Origin: Micromonospora gifhornensis
GTDB taxonomy: Bacteria > Actinomycetota > Actinomycetes > Mycobacteriales > Micromonosporaceae
Assembly: GCF_016863515.1 (NCBI RefSeq)
Contig: NZ_BOPA01000037.1
Span: 38,020-102,019, forward strand
Length of the DNA stretch: 64,000 bases
Reading direction: 5' to 3'
Position numbers and translations under genes: made by a program. Positions within the stretch are counted from its first letter, which is position 1. The number at the start of each line of letters is the position of its first letter. The notes beneath the pieces were generated by a model. That model saw nothing but the letters and a program-made list of their open reading frames with translations, made no database searches and had not been told where the DNA came from. Shown piece by piece: positions 8,131 to 16,784 of the stretch.

Positions 8131-11100
8131 ATGGACATCGCCAGATCGGAGCACCACCCTTCGTCAGCCAGCGTCCCCCAGGCCCCGCCGCCGGCACCGT
8201 CGCGCGCGGACGCTTCGGGGGCACACTCGGCACCGTTGAGCGATCTGCAGTACGCGTACCTGCTCGGCGAGCTGGGCGATTTCCAGCTCGGTGGTCCTGC
8301 CCTCTTCTTCGAGGAATACGCCTGCCAGGAGCTGGACATCCGGGCCTTCAGCTCGGCCCTGCACCAGCTCATGCGCCGGCACGAGATGCTCCGCGCGTCG
8401 TTCGACGAGACGGGCCTGCTGCACGTCCAGGACGAGCTGCCCGTACCGCTGACCTACCGGTCGCTGCGCGGGCAGCCGGAACACGTCTGTCGGCGGCTGC
8501 TCACCCGTAACCGGGAGCGCTGTTACGACGAGGGGCCGCCACGCGGCCGGCACGCGCCGTTCGAGGTCTTCGTCTTCGCCCTGGACACCCACATCGTGGT
8601 GCAGGTCTGCGCGCGGCTGCTGGCCATCGACGGGTTCTCGGGTGAGATCTTCGCCCAGGAGCTGCGGGCCCTGCTCGACGGCGAGTCGCTGCCCCCGTTG
8701 CGGTACACCTTCCGCGAGTACCGCAACGAGGTCGAGCGACGCAAGGACAGCGACGAGCACGAGCGGGCCCGCCGCTACTGGCTCGACCGGCTGGACACCC
8801 TGCCCGCGGCACCGGAGCTGCCGCGCCGCCGGATGACCGGCGACCCCAGCCCACGCCTGGTACGCCGGGTCTTCAAGCTCACCGCCGAGCAGTGGACCAG
8901 CCTGGCCGCGCGGATCCGGAAGAGTCGACTCACCGGCACGATGGTGCTGGGCGCGGCGTTCTGCGAGGTGCTGCGGCACTGGTCGAAGAACCCCGACTTC
9001 ACCATCAACATCATGTACGGCGACCGGCTGCCGTTCCACCCGGAGGTCGACAAGATCATCGGCAACTTCAGCAGCACTCTGCTGATGGAGTGCCGCCAGG
9101 TCGGCCCGGGCAGCACCTTCCTCGACCGGGCCCGCGCCTGGCGCCGGCAACTGCTCCAGGACATGGAACACTCCTCCTTCGGCGGAGTCTCCGTCATCCG
9201 TCAGCTCAACCAGCGCACGGGCAACGCCCGCAACGCGCTGATGCCTGTGGTGTTCACGAGCATGCTCGGCGTCGGGGATCCGGACACCGGCGTCTTCCTG
9301 GAGCATCTCGGCTGGCAGCGGCTGGAGGGCAAGGTCCGTACGCCGCAGGTCGCGTTGGACCACCAGGTCTTCGTGGCCGGCGGCGCCCTGGTCACCACCT
9401 GGGACAGCGCCGACGACCTCTACCCGGCGGGCATGATCGACGACATGTTCGCCGCCTACCGGTCCCTGCTGATCCGGCTGGCCACCGAGGACGACGCCTG
9501 GGGGATGGAGTCGTTCGATCTCACCCCGGCAGCTCAGCTCAAGGTCCGCGAGCAGGTCAACGACACCGCCGCACCGGCCCGGGTGGCCACCATGCACCAG
9601 CTCTTCGAGGAGCAGGCCGAGCGGCAGCCGGACCGGCTCGCGGTGATCGCCGACGGCCGGGAGATCACCTACGCCCAGCTGCGCGACCAGGCAAACGCGG
9701 TCGCGGCGGAACTGGTCGAGGCAGGCGTACGGCCGGGCGAGGTGGTCGGCGTGCAGGCGCTGCGCGGGGCACACCAGATCGTCGCGTTGCTCGGGGTGCT
9801 GATGGCCGGGGCCGCGTACGTGCCGGTCTCGCCACAGTGGCCGCGCCGTCGACGCGAGCAGGTGGCCGAGATCTGTGGACTGCGGGTGCTGCTGGCCGAC
9901 CGCAGCATCCAGGACGAGGAGCCGTACGCCGGTGGGCGCAGCATCGACATCGCCAACGCCATCGCCCGGCAGGACGGTGCGGCGCGGCCGGCGGTGCAGA
10001 CCAGCCCGGAGTCGTTGGCGTACGTCATCTTCACCTCCGGCACCTCCGGCACGCCGAAGGGCGTGATGATCTCGCACGGCAGCGTGGTCAACACGCTCGT
10101 CGACATCAACGAGCGGTTCGGGCTCAGTCCCCGCGACCGGGTGCTCGCCGTCTCCGACTACACGTTCGACCTGTCGGTGTGGGACGTGTTCGGGATGCTC
10201 GCCGCCGGCGGGACGGTGGTCGTACCGACCGCCGGGCAGGAGCGCGAGGTCACCCACCTCTACGAGTTGTGTCAGGCCACCGGCGTCACGGTGTGGAACA
10301 GCGTGCCGGCGTACCTGGCGATGTTCGTGGAGTTCGTCCGCACCAGCGGTCGGCGTACGCTCACCGAGCTGCGGCTGGCCATGGTCAGCGGCGACTGGGT
10401 GCCGATCAACCTCGGCGCGGAGCTGGCGGAGATCGCGCCGCATGCGGCCTGCGTGAGCCTCGGCGGCGCGACGGAGGCGTCGATATGGTCCAACTACCAC
10501 CCGGTGCCGGTACGCGTACCGCCGCACTGGATCTCGATCCCGTACGGTCATCCGCTGCGCAACCAGCGCTTCCAGGTGCTCGACGCCGGCCTGCGGGACC
10601 GCCCGGACTGGGTGCCGGGTGAGCTGTTCATCGGCGGACGCGGCCTGGCCCTGGGCTACCTGGGCGACGACGAACTGACCGCCGCCTCGTTCCTGGTGCA
10701 CCCACGGCAGCAGGAACGGATCTACCGCACCGGCGACTGGGCCCGCTACTGGCCCGACGGCACGCTGGAGTTCCTCGGCCGGGAGGACCCGCAGGTCAAG
10801 GTCAACGGCTTCCGGGTGGAACTCGGCGAGATCGAGGCGGCGCTGCTGGCCCACCCGGCGGTCACCGACGCCGCCGTGGTCACCCGCACCGACGGGCGGG
10901 CCGTGTCGCTTGTCGCCTTCGTCGCCTCGCAGACCCCGGCCGAGCAGCTGGTCACCCAGCTGAAGGACCACCTGGCGTCCCGGTTGCCGGAATACATGGT
11001 GCCGCGCAGCATCGACGTACGGCAGCGGCTGCCGCTGACCGCCAACGGCAAGGTCGACCGGCGGCAGCTGGCCGAGCAGGCCGCCGGCGTGGGGGCGACC

Positions 11101-12153
11101 CGGCAGGTCGGCGACGACGCTCCCCGTACCAGCACCGAGCGGACGCTTGCCGCGCTGTGGCAGGAGCTGCTGGAGGTGCCGGAGGTCGGCCGCTCGGTCG
11201 ACTTCTTCGCCTACGGCGGCAGCTCGCTGCTGGCGGCACGGCTGATGAACCGCATCGAGCAGCAGTTCGGGCGACGGCTGCCGCTGGCCACGCTCTACAC
11301 CTCGGGCACCATCGCGGAGATCGCCGCCCTGCTCGACCCGGCCTGTCACGCCGAGCCGGCGGGCAACCTGGTCGCGCTCTCCGACAACGGGCATCGCCCG
11401 CTGATCCTGGTGCACCCGGTCGGCGGCGACCTGCTCTGCTACCGCCCACTGCTCGCCGAGTTGGGCGCCCGGCACCGGGTGCTGGGCCTGGCCGCGCCGA
11501 ACCCGGCGCAGCCGGGAGTGACAATCGAGGAGCTGGCCGCCGGTTACCTGGCCGAACTCGCGCCCACGCTCGCGAACGAGCCGCCGGACCGGCCGATCCG
11601 GCTCGCCGGCTGGTCGCTGGGCGGCGTGGTGGCGTACGAGATGGCCCGGCAGTTGCGGCGGCAGGGCCGCGAGTGCGCCGTACTGCTCATCGACCCGTGG
11701 GTCGGCTGCGGCGCCCACCCGACGGTCGACGACACCACGCTCGTGAAGGCGTTCCTGCACAACCTCGCCGGTACGCCGGTGGAGGTGCCCATCGACCCGT
11801 GCGCCCCGAACGTCGCCCAGGAGACGCTCCGCCGCATCTGGGCGGCCCCGCCCGCGCAGCTCAAAGAGCTGAAATCGGTGACGTACGCGGAGGTGCAGGC
11901 GATGTACGACGTCTTCGAGGCCAACACCCGGGCGCTGCTGCGGTACTCGCTCGTCCCCGAAGACGGCCTGGAACTGGACGTGGTGGAGGCGTCGCGAGGG
12001 CTCGTCGGCCCGGCGGCCGGCTACCTGTCGCCGCTGCGGCACGCCGCGGCCGAACTCCCAGCCCGCTTCCACATGCTGGAGGCCGATCACTTCACAGTGG
12101 TCGACGGCGAGCACGCCGACGCCGTCGCCCGGTTGGTCGACGAGATGCGATAA
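8131..12153 (+). CDS. NRPS, terminal module: Cy-like, A (Cys-type), PCP, TE
   Basis: A 1340-residue enzyme. After a loose leader (1-35), residues 36-455 are cyclization-like: PVVFTSMLG and RTPQVALDHQ are Cy landmarks. The catalytic motif, however, reads R162-x4-D167-x2-S170, so the first aspartate of DxxxxDxxS is missing. The adenylation domain (485-985) has FTSGTSGTPKG, FDLSVWDVF and GGATEASIW; pocket residues read as D-L-W-N-M-S-L-I-W, close to the cysteine code. The PCP serine is at about 1032 (GGSSLLA). The thioesterase (1090-1340) is complete: Ser1162 in GWSLGG, Asp1188 and His1320 in EADHF. It would add the last cysteine and release the chain by hydrolysis or cyclisation. There is no epimerase and no inserted methyltransferase. 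Confidence 0.92.
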   Translation: MDIARSEHHPSSASVPQAPPPAPSRADASGAHSAPLSDLQYAYLLGELGDFQLGGPALFFEEYACQELDIRAFSSALHQLMRRHEMLRASFDETGLLHVQDELPVPLTYRSLRGQPEHVCRRLLTRNRERCYDEGPPRGRHAPFEVFVFALDTHIVVQVCARLLAIDGFSGEIFAQELRALLDGESLPPLRYTFREYRNEVERRKDSDEHERARRYWLDRLDTLPAAPELPRRRMTGDPSPRLVRRVFKLTAEQWTSLAARIRKSRLTGTMVLGAAFCEVLRHWSKNPDFTINIMYGDRLPFHPEVDKIIGNFSSTLLMECRQVGPGSTFLDRARAWRRQLLQDMEHSSFGGVSVIRQLNQRTGNARNALMPVVFTSMLGVGDPDTGVFLEHLGWQRLEGKVRTPQVALDHQVFVAGGALVTTWDSADDLYPAGMIDDMFAAYRSLLIRLATEDDAWGMESFDLTPAAQLKVREQVNDTAAPARVATMHQLFEEQAERQPDRLAVIADGREITYAQLRDQANAVAAELVEAGVRPGEVVGVQALRGAHQIVALLGVLMAGAAYVPVSPQWPRRRREQVAEICGLRVLLADRSIQDEEPYAGGRSIDIANAIARQDGAARPAVQTSPESLAYVIFTSGTSGTPKGVMISHGSVVNTLVDINERFGLSPRDRVLAVSDYTFDLSVWDVFGMLAAGGTVVVPTAGQEREVTHLYELCQATGVTVWNSVPAYLAMFVEFVRTSGRRTLTELRLAMVSGDWVPINLGAELAEIAPHAACVSLGGATEASIWSNYHPVPVRVPPHWISIPYGHPLRNQRFQVLDAGLRDRPDWVPGELFIGGRGLALGYLGDDELTAASFLVHPRQQERIYRTGDWARYWPDGTLEFLGREDPQVKVNGFRVELGEIEAALLAHPAVTDAAVVTRTDGRAVSLVAFVASQTPAEQLVTQLKDHLASRLPEYMVPRSIDVRQRLPLTANGKVDRRQLAEQAAGVGATRQVGDDAPRTSTERTLAALWQELLEVPEVGRSVDFFAYGGSSLLAARLMNRIEQQFGRRLPLATLYTSGTIAEIAALLDPACHAEPAGNLVALSDNGHRPLILVHPVGGDLLCYRPLLAELGARHRVLGLAAPNPAQPGVTIEELAAGYLAELAPTLANEPPDRPIRLAGWSLGGVVAYEMARQLRRQGRECAVLLIDPWVGCGAHPTVDDTTLVKAFLHNLAGTPVEVPIDPCAPNVAQETLRRIWAAPPAQLKELKSVTYAEVQAMYDVFEANTRALLRYSLVPEDGLELDVVEASRGLVGPAAGYLSPLRHAAAELPARFHMLEADHFTVVDGEHADAVARLVDEMR

Positions 12154-12154
12154 C

Positions 12155-12200
12155 CGGCACGGGCCCGCGACGACGTTCTTCACGTCGCGGGCCCGTGCCG
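12155..12200. terminator. Strong bidirectional terminator hairpin
   Basis: A perfect 18-bp inverted repeat (12155-12172 and 12183-12200) with a 10-base loop, starting just after the NRPS stop codon and facing the converging acyl-CoA dehydrogenase-like gene. Confidence 0.8.
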
Positions 12201-12282
12201 ATACGGCGGCGGGCAACCGTGGTGCCGGAAGATCGCCCGCCGGCCGTTGCTCCGTCGCCGGTGTTGCTCCGTCGCCGGGGTG

Positions 12283-13308
12283 TCAGGCGACGCCCGGGGA
12301 CGTGGTGAGCGTGGTGTGCAGGGCGTCGCGGATGCCCGGGCGGGAGCCGAAGACCAGCAGGAACGTCGCCTCGCGCACCAGTCGCTGGGCATGCTGGTCG
12401 CGCAGGACGGCCCGGCTGCCGGCGGCCACGGCCAGGTTCGCGCTGGCCCGCAGCGCCAACTCCGAGGCGGCGGCCCGGGCGGCGGGCATGGTCTCCGGGT
12501 CGGCGCTGTCGAGGCGGTCCCGGACGGCGTCGAGCTGCGAGCGCAGGCGCGGCTCGTCCGCAAGCTCGATCGCCCGGTCCGCCACGCCGAGCGCGAGCGA
12601 ACCGTTGAAGCGCAGCGTCGCCGGGTCCCGCTGTCGCCACGCCTCCAGCGGCATCTGGTTGGCGACCCGGTCGGCAGGTACGAAGTGGTTGTCGAAGGTG
12701 ACAGTCACCGTGCTGCTGGCGTTCACCGCCGACATGCGCAGCGGCTCGGTGGTCAGGGTGTCACTCGTCGCGGCGTCGACAAGCGCGAAGACCAGCGTGT
12801 CGTCGGAGAGCCGGGCGGCCACGTAGATCGTGTCGACAAGGCCCCAGCCGCTCACCCACGGCGCGGCGCCGGAGAACAGGAATCCCCCGTCGACCGGCGT
12901 GGCCGACAGCGCCGCCGGACCGGGCCGTACCGCCGCGCCGATCGCCAGCCCCGCCCGGCGCTGCCCGGTCGCCAACGGTTCCAACCAGGCCGCCCGCAGC
13001 TCGGCGTTGCCGGTGTTGGCCGCCGCCATCACCGCGTTGTGGTGCTGGGCCCAGAGGAACGTGGTGGTGAGACAGCCACTGGCGAGGGTCTCGATGACCC
13101 GGCACACCGCGGGGAAGCTCGGCAGGTCGAGGCGGTTGAAGTCCGGGGGCGCGGCCAGCCCGTAGAAGCCCTGCTCGGCGAGCAGGTCCAGGTGGGAGAT
13201 GGGTACGCGGTCAGCGGCGTCGACCGCCAGCGCGGCCGGAAAGAACACCTCGTCGGCGATCTCGCGCGCCTGTCGCAGGCTCGTGGACTCGTCGATGGAG
13301 ACAGTCAC
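12283..13308 (-). CDS. Acyl-CoA dehydrogenase-fold protein
   Basis: A 341-residue member of the acyl-CoA dehydrogenase superfamily: an N-terminal helical part (LRQAREIADEVFFPAAL), a central beta domain (GFLFSGAAPWVSGWGLVD) and a C-terminal helical bundle that is shorter than usual. The GTG at 13308 is taken as start because GGAGGG lies upstream; upstream in-frame sequence looks non-coding. I do not see the conserved catalytic glutamate motif of ordinary acyl-CoA dehydrogenases, so it may instead be one of the monooxygenase-like or amine/imine-oxidising relatives. It is transcribed divergently from a VOC gene across a gap with inverted repeats, suggesting shared control. Confidence 0.8.
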   Translation of the reverse strand: MTVSIDESTSLRQAREIADEVFFPAALAVDAADRVPISHLDLLAEQGFYGLAAPPDFNRLDLPSFPAVCRVIETLASGCLTTTFLWAQHHNAVMAAANTGNAELRAAWLEPLATGQRRAGLAIGAAVRPGPAALSATPVDGGFLFSGAAPWVSGWGLVDTIYVAARLSDDTLVFALVDAATSDTLTTEPLRMSAVNASSTVTVTFDNHFVPADRVANQMPLEAWRQRDPATLRFNGSLALGVADRAIELADEPRLRSQLDAVRDRLDSADPETMPAARAAASELALRASANLAVAAGSRAVLRDQHAQRLVREATFLLVFGSRPGIRDALHTTLTTSPGVA

Positions 13309-13413
13309 AGCAGTGCCCTCCGTTAACGGGGCCCCGAGAGGGGCCGGTGGTGCGGGCCCATGAGCCCGGTGGCCGCGTCGGCTGCCGCGGTGGCTGACCC
13401 GCCAACCACCAGA

Positions 13414-13477
13414 ACTCGTCTTTACTAGCATCCTTGTGTGTCTGCAAAAGACGAGTCAATGCCCGTTATGATGCTAG
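13414..13477. promoter_or_regulatory. Divergent promoter with two inverted repeats
   Basis: Between divergent genes lie a perfect 10-bp inverted repeat (13414-13423 and 13447-13456, right arm AAAGACGAGT) and an interleaved 7-bp repeat (CTAGCAT 13425-13431 and ATGCTAG 13471-13477). A -10-like TATGAT is at 13467-13472. AAAGACGAGT recurs exactly at 43042-43051 and with one mismatch at 41559-41568. An operator role is inferred. Confidence 0.5.
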
Positions 13478-13514
13478 GACATCTTTCCTGACAGATCACG
13501 CACCGGAGGGCGCC

Positions 13515-13868
13515 GTGGCAGGAGAACCTTCGTTCATCGAGTTTGCAGTCCCGGTTCCCGAACGCACCCGGGACTTCTACGAGGCGCTGTTCGGCTGGAA
13601 GTTCACGATGCTCACCCACGGGTCGTACATCGAGATGCCGGGCGCGCCCGCGGGCCTGGAGGCCGGCTCCCACCCGGACACCGACCCGCCGCACATCATC
13701 GTCTACTTCGCGGTCGACGACCTGGCCGCGGCCGTCGAGCGGGTCAAGGAGCTGGGCGGAGAGGTGGGCCCGCTGCGTCCGCCGAGCCCGGACTACGGCG
13801 CGTTCGCCGAGTGCCGCGACAACCAGGGCGTCGCCTTCGGCCTGCGGGAGCTCCCCAAGGCCAGCTGA
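13515..13868 (+). CDS. VOC-fold protein, small
   Basis: A 117-residue single-domain glyoxalase/bleomycin-resistance-fold protein. It begins FIEFAVPVPERTRDFYEALFGW, the standard first strand and helix, and ends with DNQGVAFGL. The GTG start at 13515 has GGAGGG upstream. Proteins of this length often dimerise, and bind or isomerise small molecules, or protect the producer by sequestration; which applies is not readable. It is monocistronic, ending at a strong hairpin, and divergent from the acyl-CoA dehydrogenase-like gene. Confidence 0.8.
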   Translation: MAGEPSFIEFAVPVPERTRDFYEALFGWKFTMLTHGSYIEMPGAPAGLEAGSHPDTDPPHIIVYFAVDDLAAAVERVKELGGEVGPLRPPSPDYGAFAECRDNQGVAFGLRELPKAS

Positions 13869-13881
13869 CCCGATGCGAGCA

Positions 13882-13912
13882 GTGGTGGTCGGCGCGCATC
13901 GCCGACCACCAC
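13882..13912. terminator. Bidirectional terminator hairpin
   Basis: A perfect 13-bp stem (13882-13894 and 13900-13912) with a 5-base loop, just after the VOC stop codon. The remaining gap to the condensation protein (13913-14101) is GC-rich; apart from short repeated CCGTAACGG-type words, I see nothing in it. Confidence 0.75.
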
Positions 13913-14101
13913 CGTTCGTCTGGGTAGGAATTCGGGCCACCCACCACCCGGGCCGCCCAACTGATCGACTCCGTTACGGCGAAACGGCGGGTACCGGCCG
14001 CCCGGGACACCGCCACAACGCCGTAACGGCGGCCGCCAGACCGCTGCGGCGTGCGGCCGGACCGCTGCGGCGGCGGCCGACGGCCAGAGCGATGCGGGGG
14101 C

Positions 14102-15376
14102 TCAGGACGGGGAGTCCGGTAGGCGGTGCGGGTCGGCGACCACGGCGGCGGCCAGCTGCACGTAGTCCTTGACCAGTTGTTGCGCCCAGTCCGGGGTGAA
14201 CCGGTCGCGGTCGCACATCAGGACGGCGGTGAGCGTCTCGTCCTGCGGTACGACGACGAACTCCAGCGCGAAGCGGCTGCGCTCCAGCTGCGCCTCCAGG
14301 TCGTCCAGCTCGTCGCCGCTCATGTCGGCGCGCGGCACGAACGACCCGAGCAGCTGGAACATGACGTCGTCGGTACGGCCCTCGCCGGTGACCGTGCCGG
14401 GCGGCAGCAGCTGCGCCGGCAACTCCTGGTGGCGCAGGCCCTCCATCACCACGTTTCGTACCTGTCGCAGCAGGTCGGTGAAGGGCTCGGCGTCGTCCAC
14501 CCGACCGCGCAGCAGCACCATGGAGACGAAGAAGCCGACGGTGTCGCGGACCTCCGGCCGGCTGCGGTTGGCGAACAGCGACGCCACCGTCAGGTCCGAC
14601 TGGCCGGTGGCGCGGTGCAGCACCAGGTAGAACAGGGAGAGCATCACCGGGAAGAGGGTGGTGCGCTGCCGGCGGGCGAGCTGGTGCAGCCCCTGCACGA
14701 CGTGCGCGTCGATGGTCAGCTCCACCGACACCCAGGCCGGCTCGTCCGGGCCGCGGGGGACGTCGGCACGCTCGGGCAGGCGCACCAGCCGTGCCCCGTC
14801 GAGCTGACCGCGCCAGTGGTCGAACAGCGCTGCCGAGTCCGACCCGGAGATCCGCTCCCGCTGCCAGTCCGCCCAGGTGGCGTACTGCCAGCCGATCTCC
14901 GGCAGTTCCTCGCCCTGGTAGAGCGCCCGGATGTCGCGGGAGAGCAGCGCGTTGGACCAGTCGTCGCTGACGTAGTGGTGCATGGTCAGCACGAAGATGT
15001 GGTGCTCGGGGCCGACGGTGATCAGGGTGGGGCGGGTGGGCCACACCCCGAAGTCCACGGCGGTGGACAGCTCGGTGGCGATGTGTTCGCGGGCGGCCTG
15101 ACGGGGATTGGCGTACCCGGAGGTGTCCACCCGGAGCAGCTCGACCGGACGCGGCGGGTTGATCACCTGGACGAGTTGGCGTTTCCGGGCGACGAACGTC
15201 GTCCGCAGCGACTCGTGTCGCTCGTGCAGCAGGTCGACCGCGCGCTGCAGGGCGGCGACGTCGCAGTCTCCGCGCAGGTGCCACACGACCTGCTCGTTGA
15301 GGGAGTGCTGCTGCCCTCGATAGTGGTCCATCAGCCACAGAAGGCGTTGACCCACCGAAGCCGGTTCCTCTCGCAT
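14102..15376 (-). CDS. Free-standing condensation domain protein (first of two)
   Basis: A 424-residue protein that is a single NRPS condensation domain with no adenylation or carrier part. The catalytic motif reads HHYVSDDWS, an intact HHxxxDxWS. Other landmarks are SVGQRLLWLMDHYRG at the N terminus and ANRSRPEVRDTVGFF in the second half. Free-standing C domains form amide or ester bonds between separately loaded carrier proteins or with a soluble acceptor. It is related to the protein at 41614-42957, sharing the FANRSRPEVRDTVG segment. Likely partners are the stand-alone carriers at 7757 and 44872. It is read divergently from the P450 operon. Confidence 0.88.
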   Translation of the reverse strand: MREEPASVGQRLLWLMDHYRGQQHSLNEQVVWHLRGDCDVAALQRAVDLLHERHESLRTTFVARKRQLVQVINPPRPVELLRVDTSGYANPRQAAREHIATELSTAVDFGVWPTRPTLITVGPEHHIFVLTMHHYVSDDWSNALLSRDIRALYQGEELPEIGWQYATWADWQRERISGSDSAALFDHWRGQLDGARLVRLPERADVPRGPDEPAWVSVELTIDAHVVQGLHQLARRQRTTLFPVMLSLFYLVLHRATGQSDLTVASLFANRSRPEVRDTVGFFVSMVLLRGRVDDAEPFTDLLRQVRNVVMEGLRHQELPAQLLPPGTVTGEGRTDDVMFQLLGSFVPRADMSGDELDDLEAQLERSRFALEFVVVPQDETLTAVLMCDRDRFTPDWAQQLVKDYVQLAAAVVADPHRLPDSPS

Positions 15377-15425
15377 GGCCGCGACGCTACCGCAGTACGC
15401 GTGTGGTTACGAGGGTTTCGAAGAT

Positions 15426-15481
15426 ACTCGAACAGTCTCCGCAAACACTCCTTGACACGAGTTTCACGGAGCCCGAATAAT
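15426..15481 (+). promoter_or_regulatory. Sigma70-type promoter of the P450-to-FAAL operon
   Basis: A consensus -35 TTGACA (15452-15457) is followed after 17 bases by GAATAA (15475-15480), or after 18 by AATAAT, 53-58 bases ahead of the P450 start. An ACTCG/CGAGT pair (15426 and 15458) brackets the -35 region, and AAACACTC lies at 15443-15450, both resembling words in other cluster promoters. Confidence 0.6.
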
Positions 15482-15532
15482 CGGCGGCGGACGCGGGGCG
15501 TGCACGCCGTACCGGTCCGTCGGGAGGCCCCT

Positions 15533-16732
15533 ATGACAGCCGTTCGCGCGCCACGGGTCAGCTTCGACGTCTCGGATCCTCGGCTGCTGGCCGATCCGTT
15601 CCCCACGTACGAGCAGCTGCGCCGCACCGGCGCCGTGCTCAGCAACGGGCCGGGGCAGTGGGTGGTGCCGGGCTACCGCGAGGTGGCCGCCCTGCTGAAG
15701 GACCAGCGGCTGACCAAGACCCTGCCGGAGCAGTACTACCGCTTCACCGTCGGTGACCCGGAGCTGAGCGGCTTCCTGTCCGGGCAGAACCTCGGCCAGC
15801 GCAACCGGCTCGCCAGCCGGGTACTGGTCAGCTCGTTCAGCCCTGGCCTGGTCCGGCGGCTCGGCGAACGCATGACCTCCCTCGTGGACGATCTGCTCGA
15901 ACCCGTGCTGGCGACCGGCCGGATGGACCTGGTCGCCGACCTGGCGCTGCCCTTCCCGCTGATGGTGATCTGCGATCTGCTCGGGGTGCCGGCCGCCGAC
16001 CGGTCGCTGCTGTGGCCGCACGCGGCGCAGCTGGTCCGGGCCTTCAGCGACGTGGCGTTCGGCAACGACCGGGACATCGACGAGGCGGTCCGGTCGCTGC
16101 GCTGGCTGCGCGAATACCTCGGCGACCTGGTCGAGAACGGTCCGGCCGGCGACAACCTGCTGACCCGGATGGCGACCACCGAGTCGGACGGGCAGCGGCT
16201 GCGCCGCGAGGAGATCGTCGACAACGCCATCACCGTCTTCTACGCCGGCTTCGAGACGTCGATGGGCATGATCACCAACGGCATGGTCGCCCTGCTGGAG
16301 CATCCCGACCAGCTTGCCCGGCTGCGGACCGGGACCGCCGGCACCGCCACCGCGATCGAGGAGATGCTGCGCTACGAGGCGCCGATCCAGGTGACCATGC
16401 GCAGCCCGCTGGAGCCGGTGGAGGTCGCCGACCGGGTCATCCGGCCCGGCCGCGTCCTGTATCTGCTGGTCGGGTCGGCCAACCGGGATCCGGAGCAGTT
16501 CGACGAGCCGGACCGCTTCGACGTCGGCCGGCGACCCAACCAGCACCTCAGCTTCGGTGCCGGCGTGTACCACTGCCTGGGTGCGGCGCTGGCCCGCGCC
16601 GAGGGCGTCGCCGTCTTCGATCGGTTGCTGGGTCGTACCCGTGCCATCGAACTCGACGGCGAGCCGGTGCGCCGGCCGCGCTTCAACTTCCGCACGTACG
16701 ACCAGGTGCCGCTCGCGGTGCGGCCGGCGTGA
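15533..16732 (+). CDS. Cytochrome P450 (second of three)
   Basis: A 399-residue bacterial P450. The I-helix reads YAGFETSMG (serine replaces the second threonine of the usual ETT), the K-helix ExxR is in EEMLRYEAP and the haem loop is FGAGVYHCLGAALAR with the ligand cysteine at about residue 348. ATG 15533 follows GGGAGG and is the natural start. It opens a plus-strand operon with two acyl-CoA dehydrogenases, a methyltransferase and a FAAL-like ligase, so its substrate may be an acyl chain made by that operon. Confidence 0.93.
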   Translation: MTAVRAPRVSFDVSDPRLLADPFPTYEQLRRTGAVLSNGPGQWVVPGYREVAALLKDQRLTKTLPEQYYRFTVGDPELSGFLSGQNLGQRNRLASRVLVSSFSPGLVRRLGERMTSLVDDLLEPVLATGRMDLVADLALPFPLMVICDLLGVPAADRSLLWPHAAQLVRAFSDVAFGNDRDIDEAVRSLRWLREYLGDLVENGPAGDNLLTRMATTESDGQRLRREEIVDNAITVFYAGFETSMGMITNGMVALLEHPDQLARLRTGTAGTATAIEEMLRYEAPIQVTMRSPLEPVEVADRVIRPGRVLYLLVGSANRDPEQFDEPDRFDVGRRPNQHLSFGAGVYHCLGAALARAEGVAVFDRLLGRTRAIELDGEPVRRPRFNFRTYDQVPLAVRPA

Positions 16733-16784
16733 CGGTGACCAGCATGCGGCGCCCGGAACCGGCCGCCAGGAAGCGAGGACGGCG

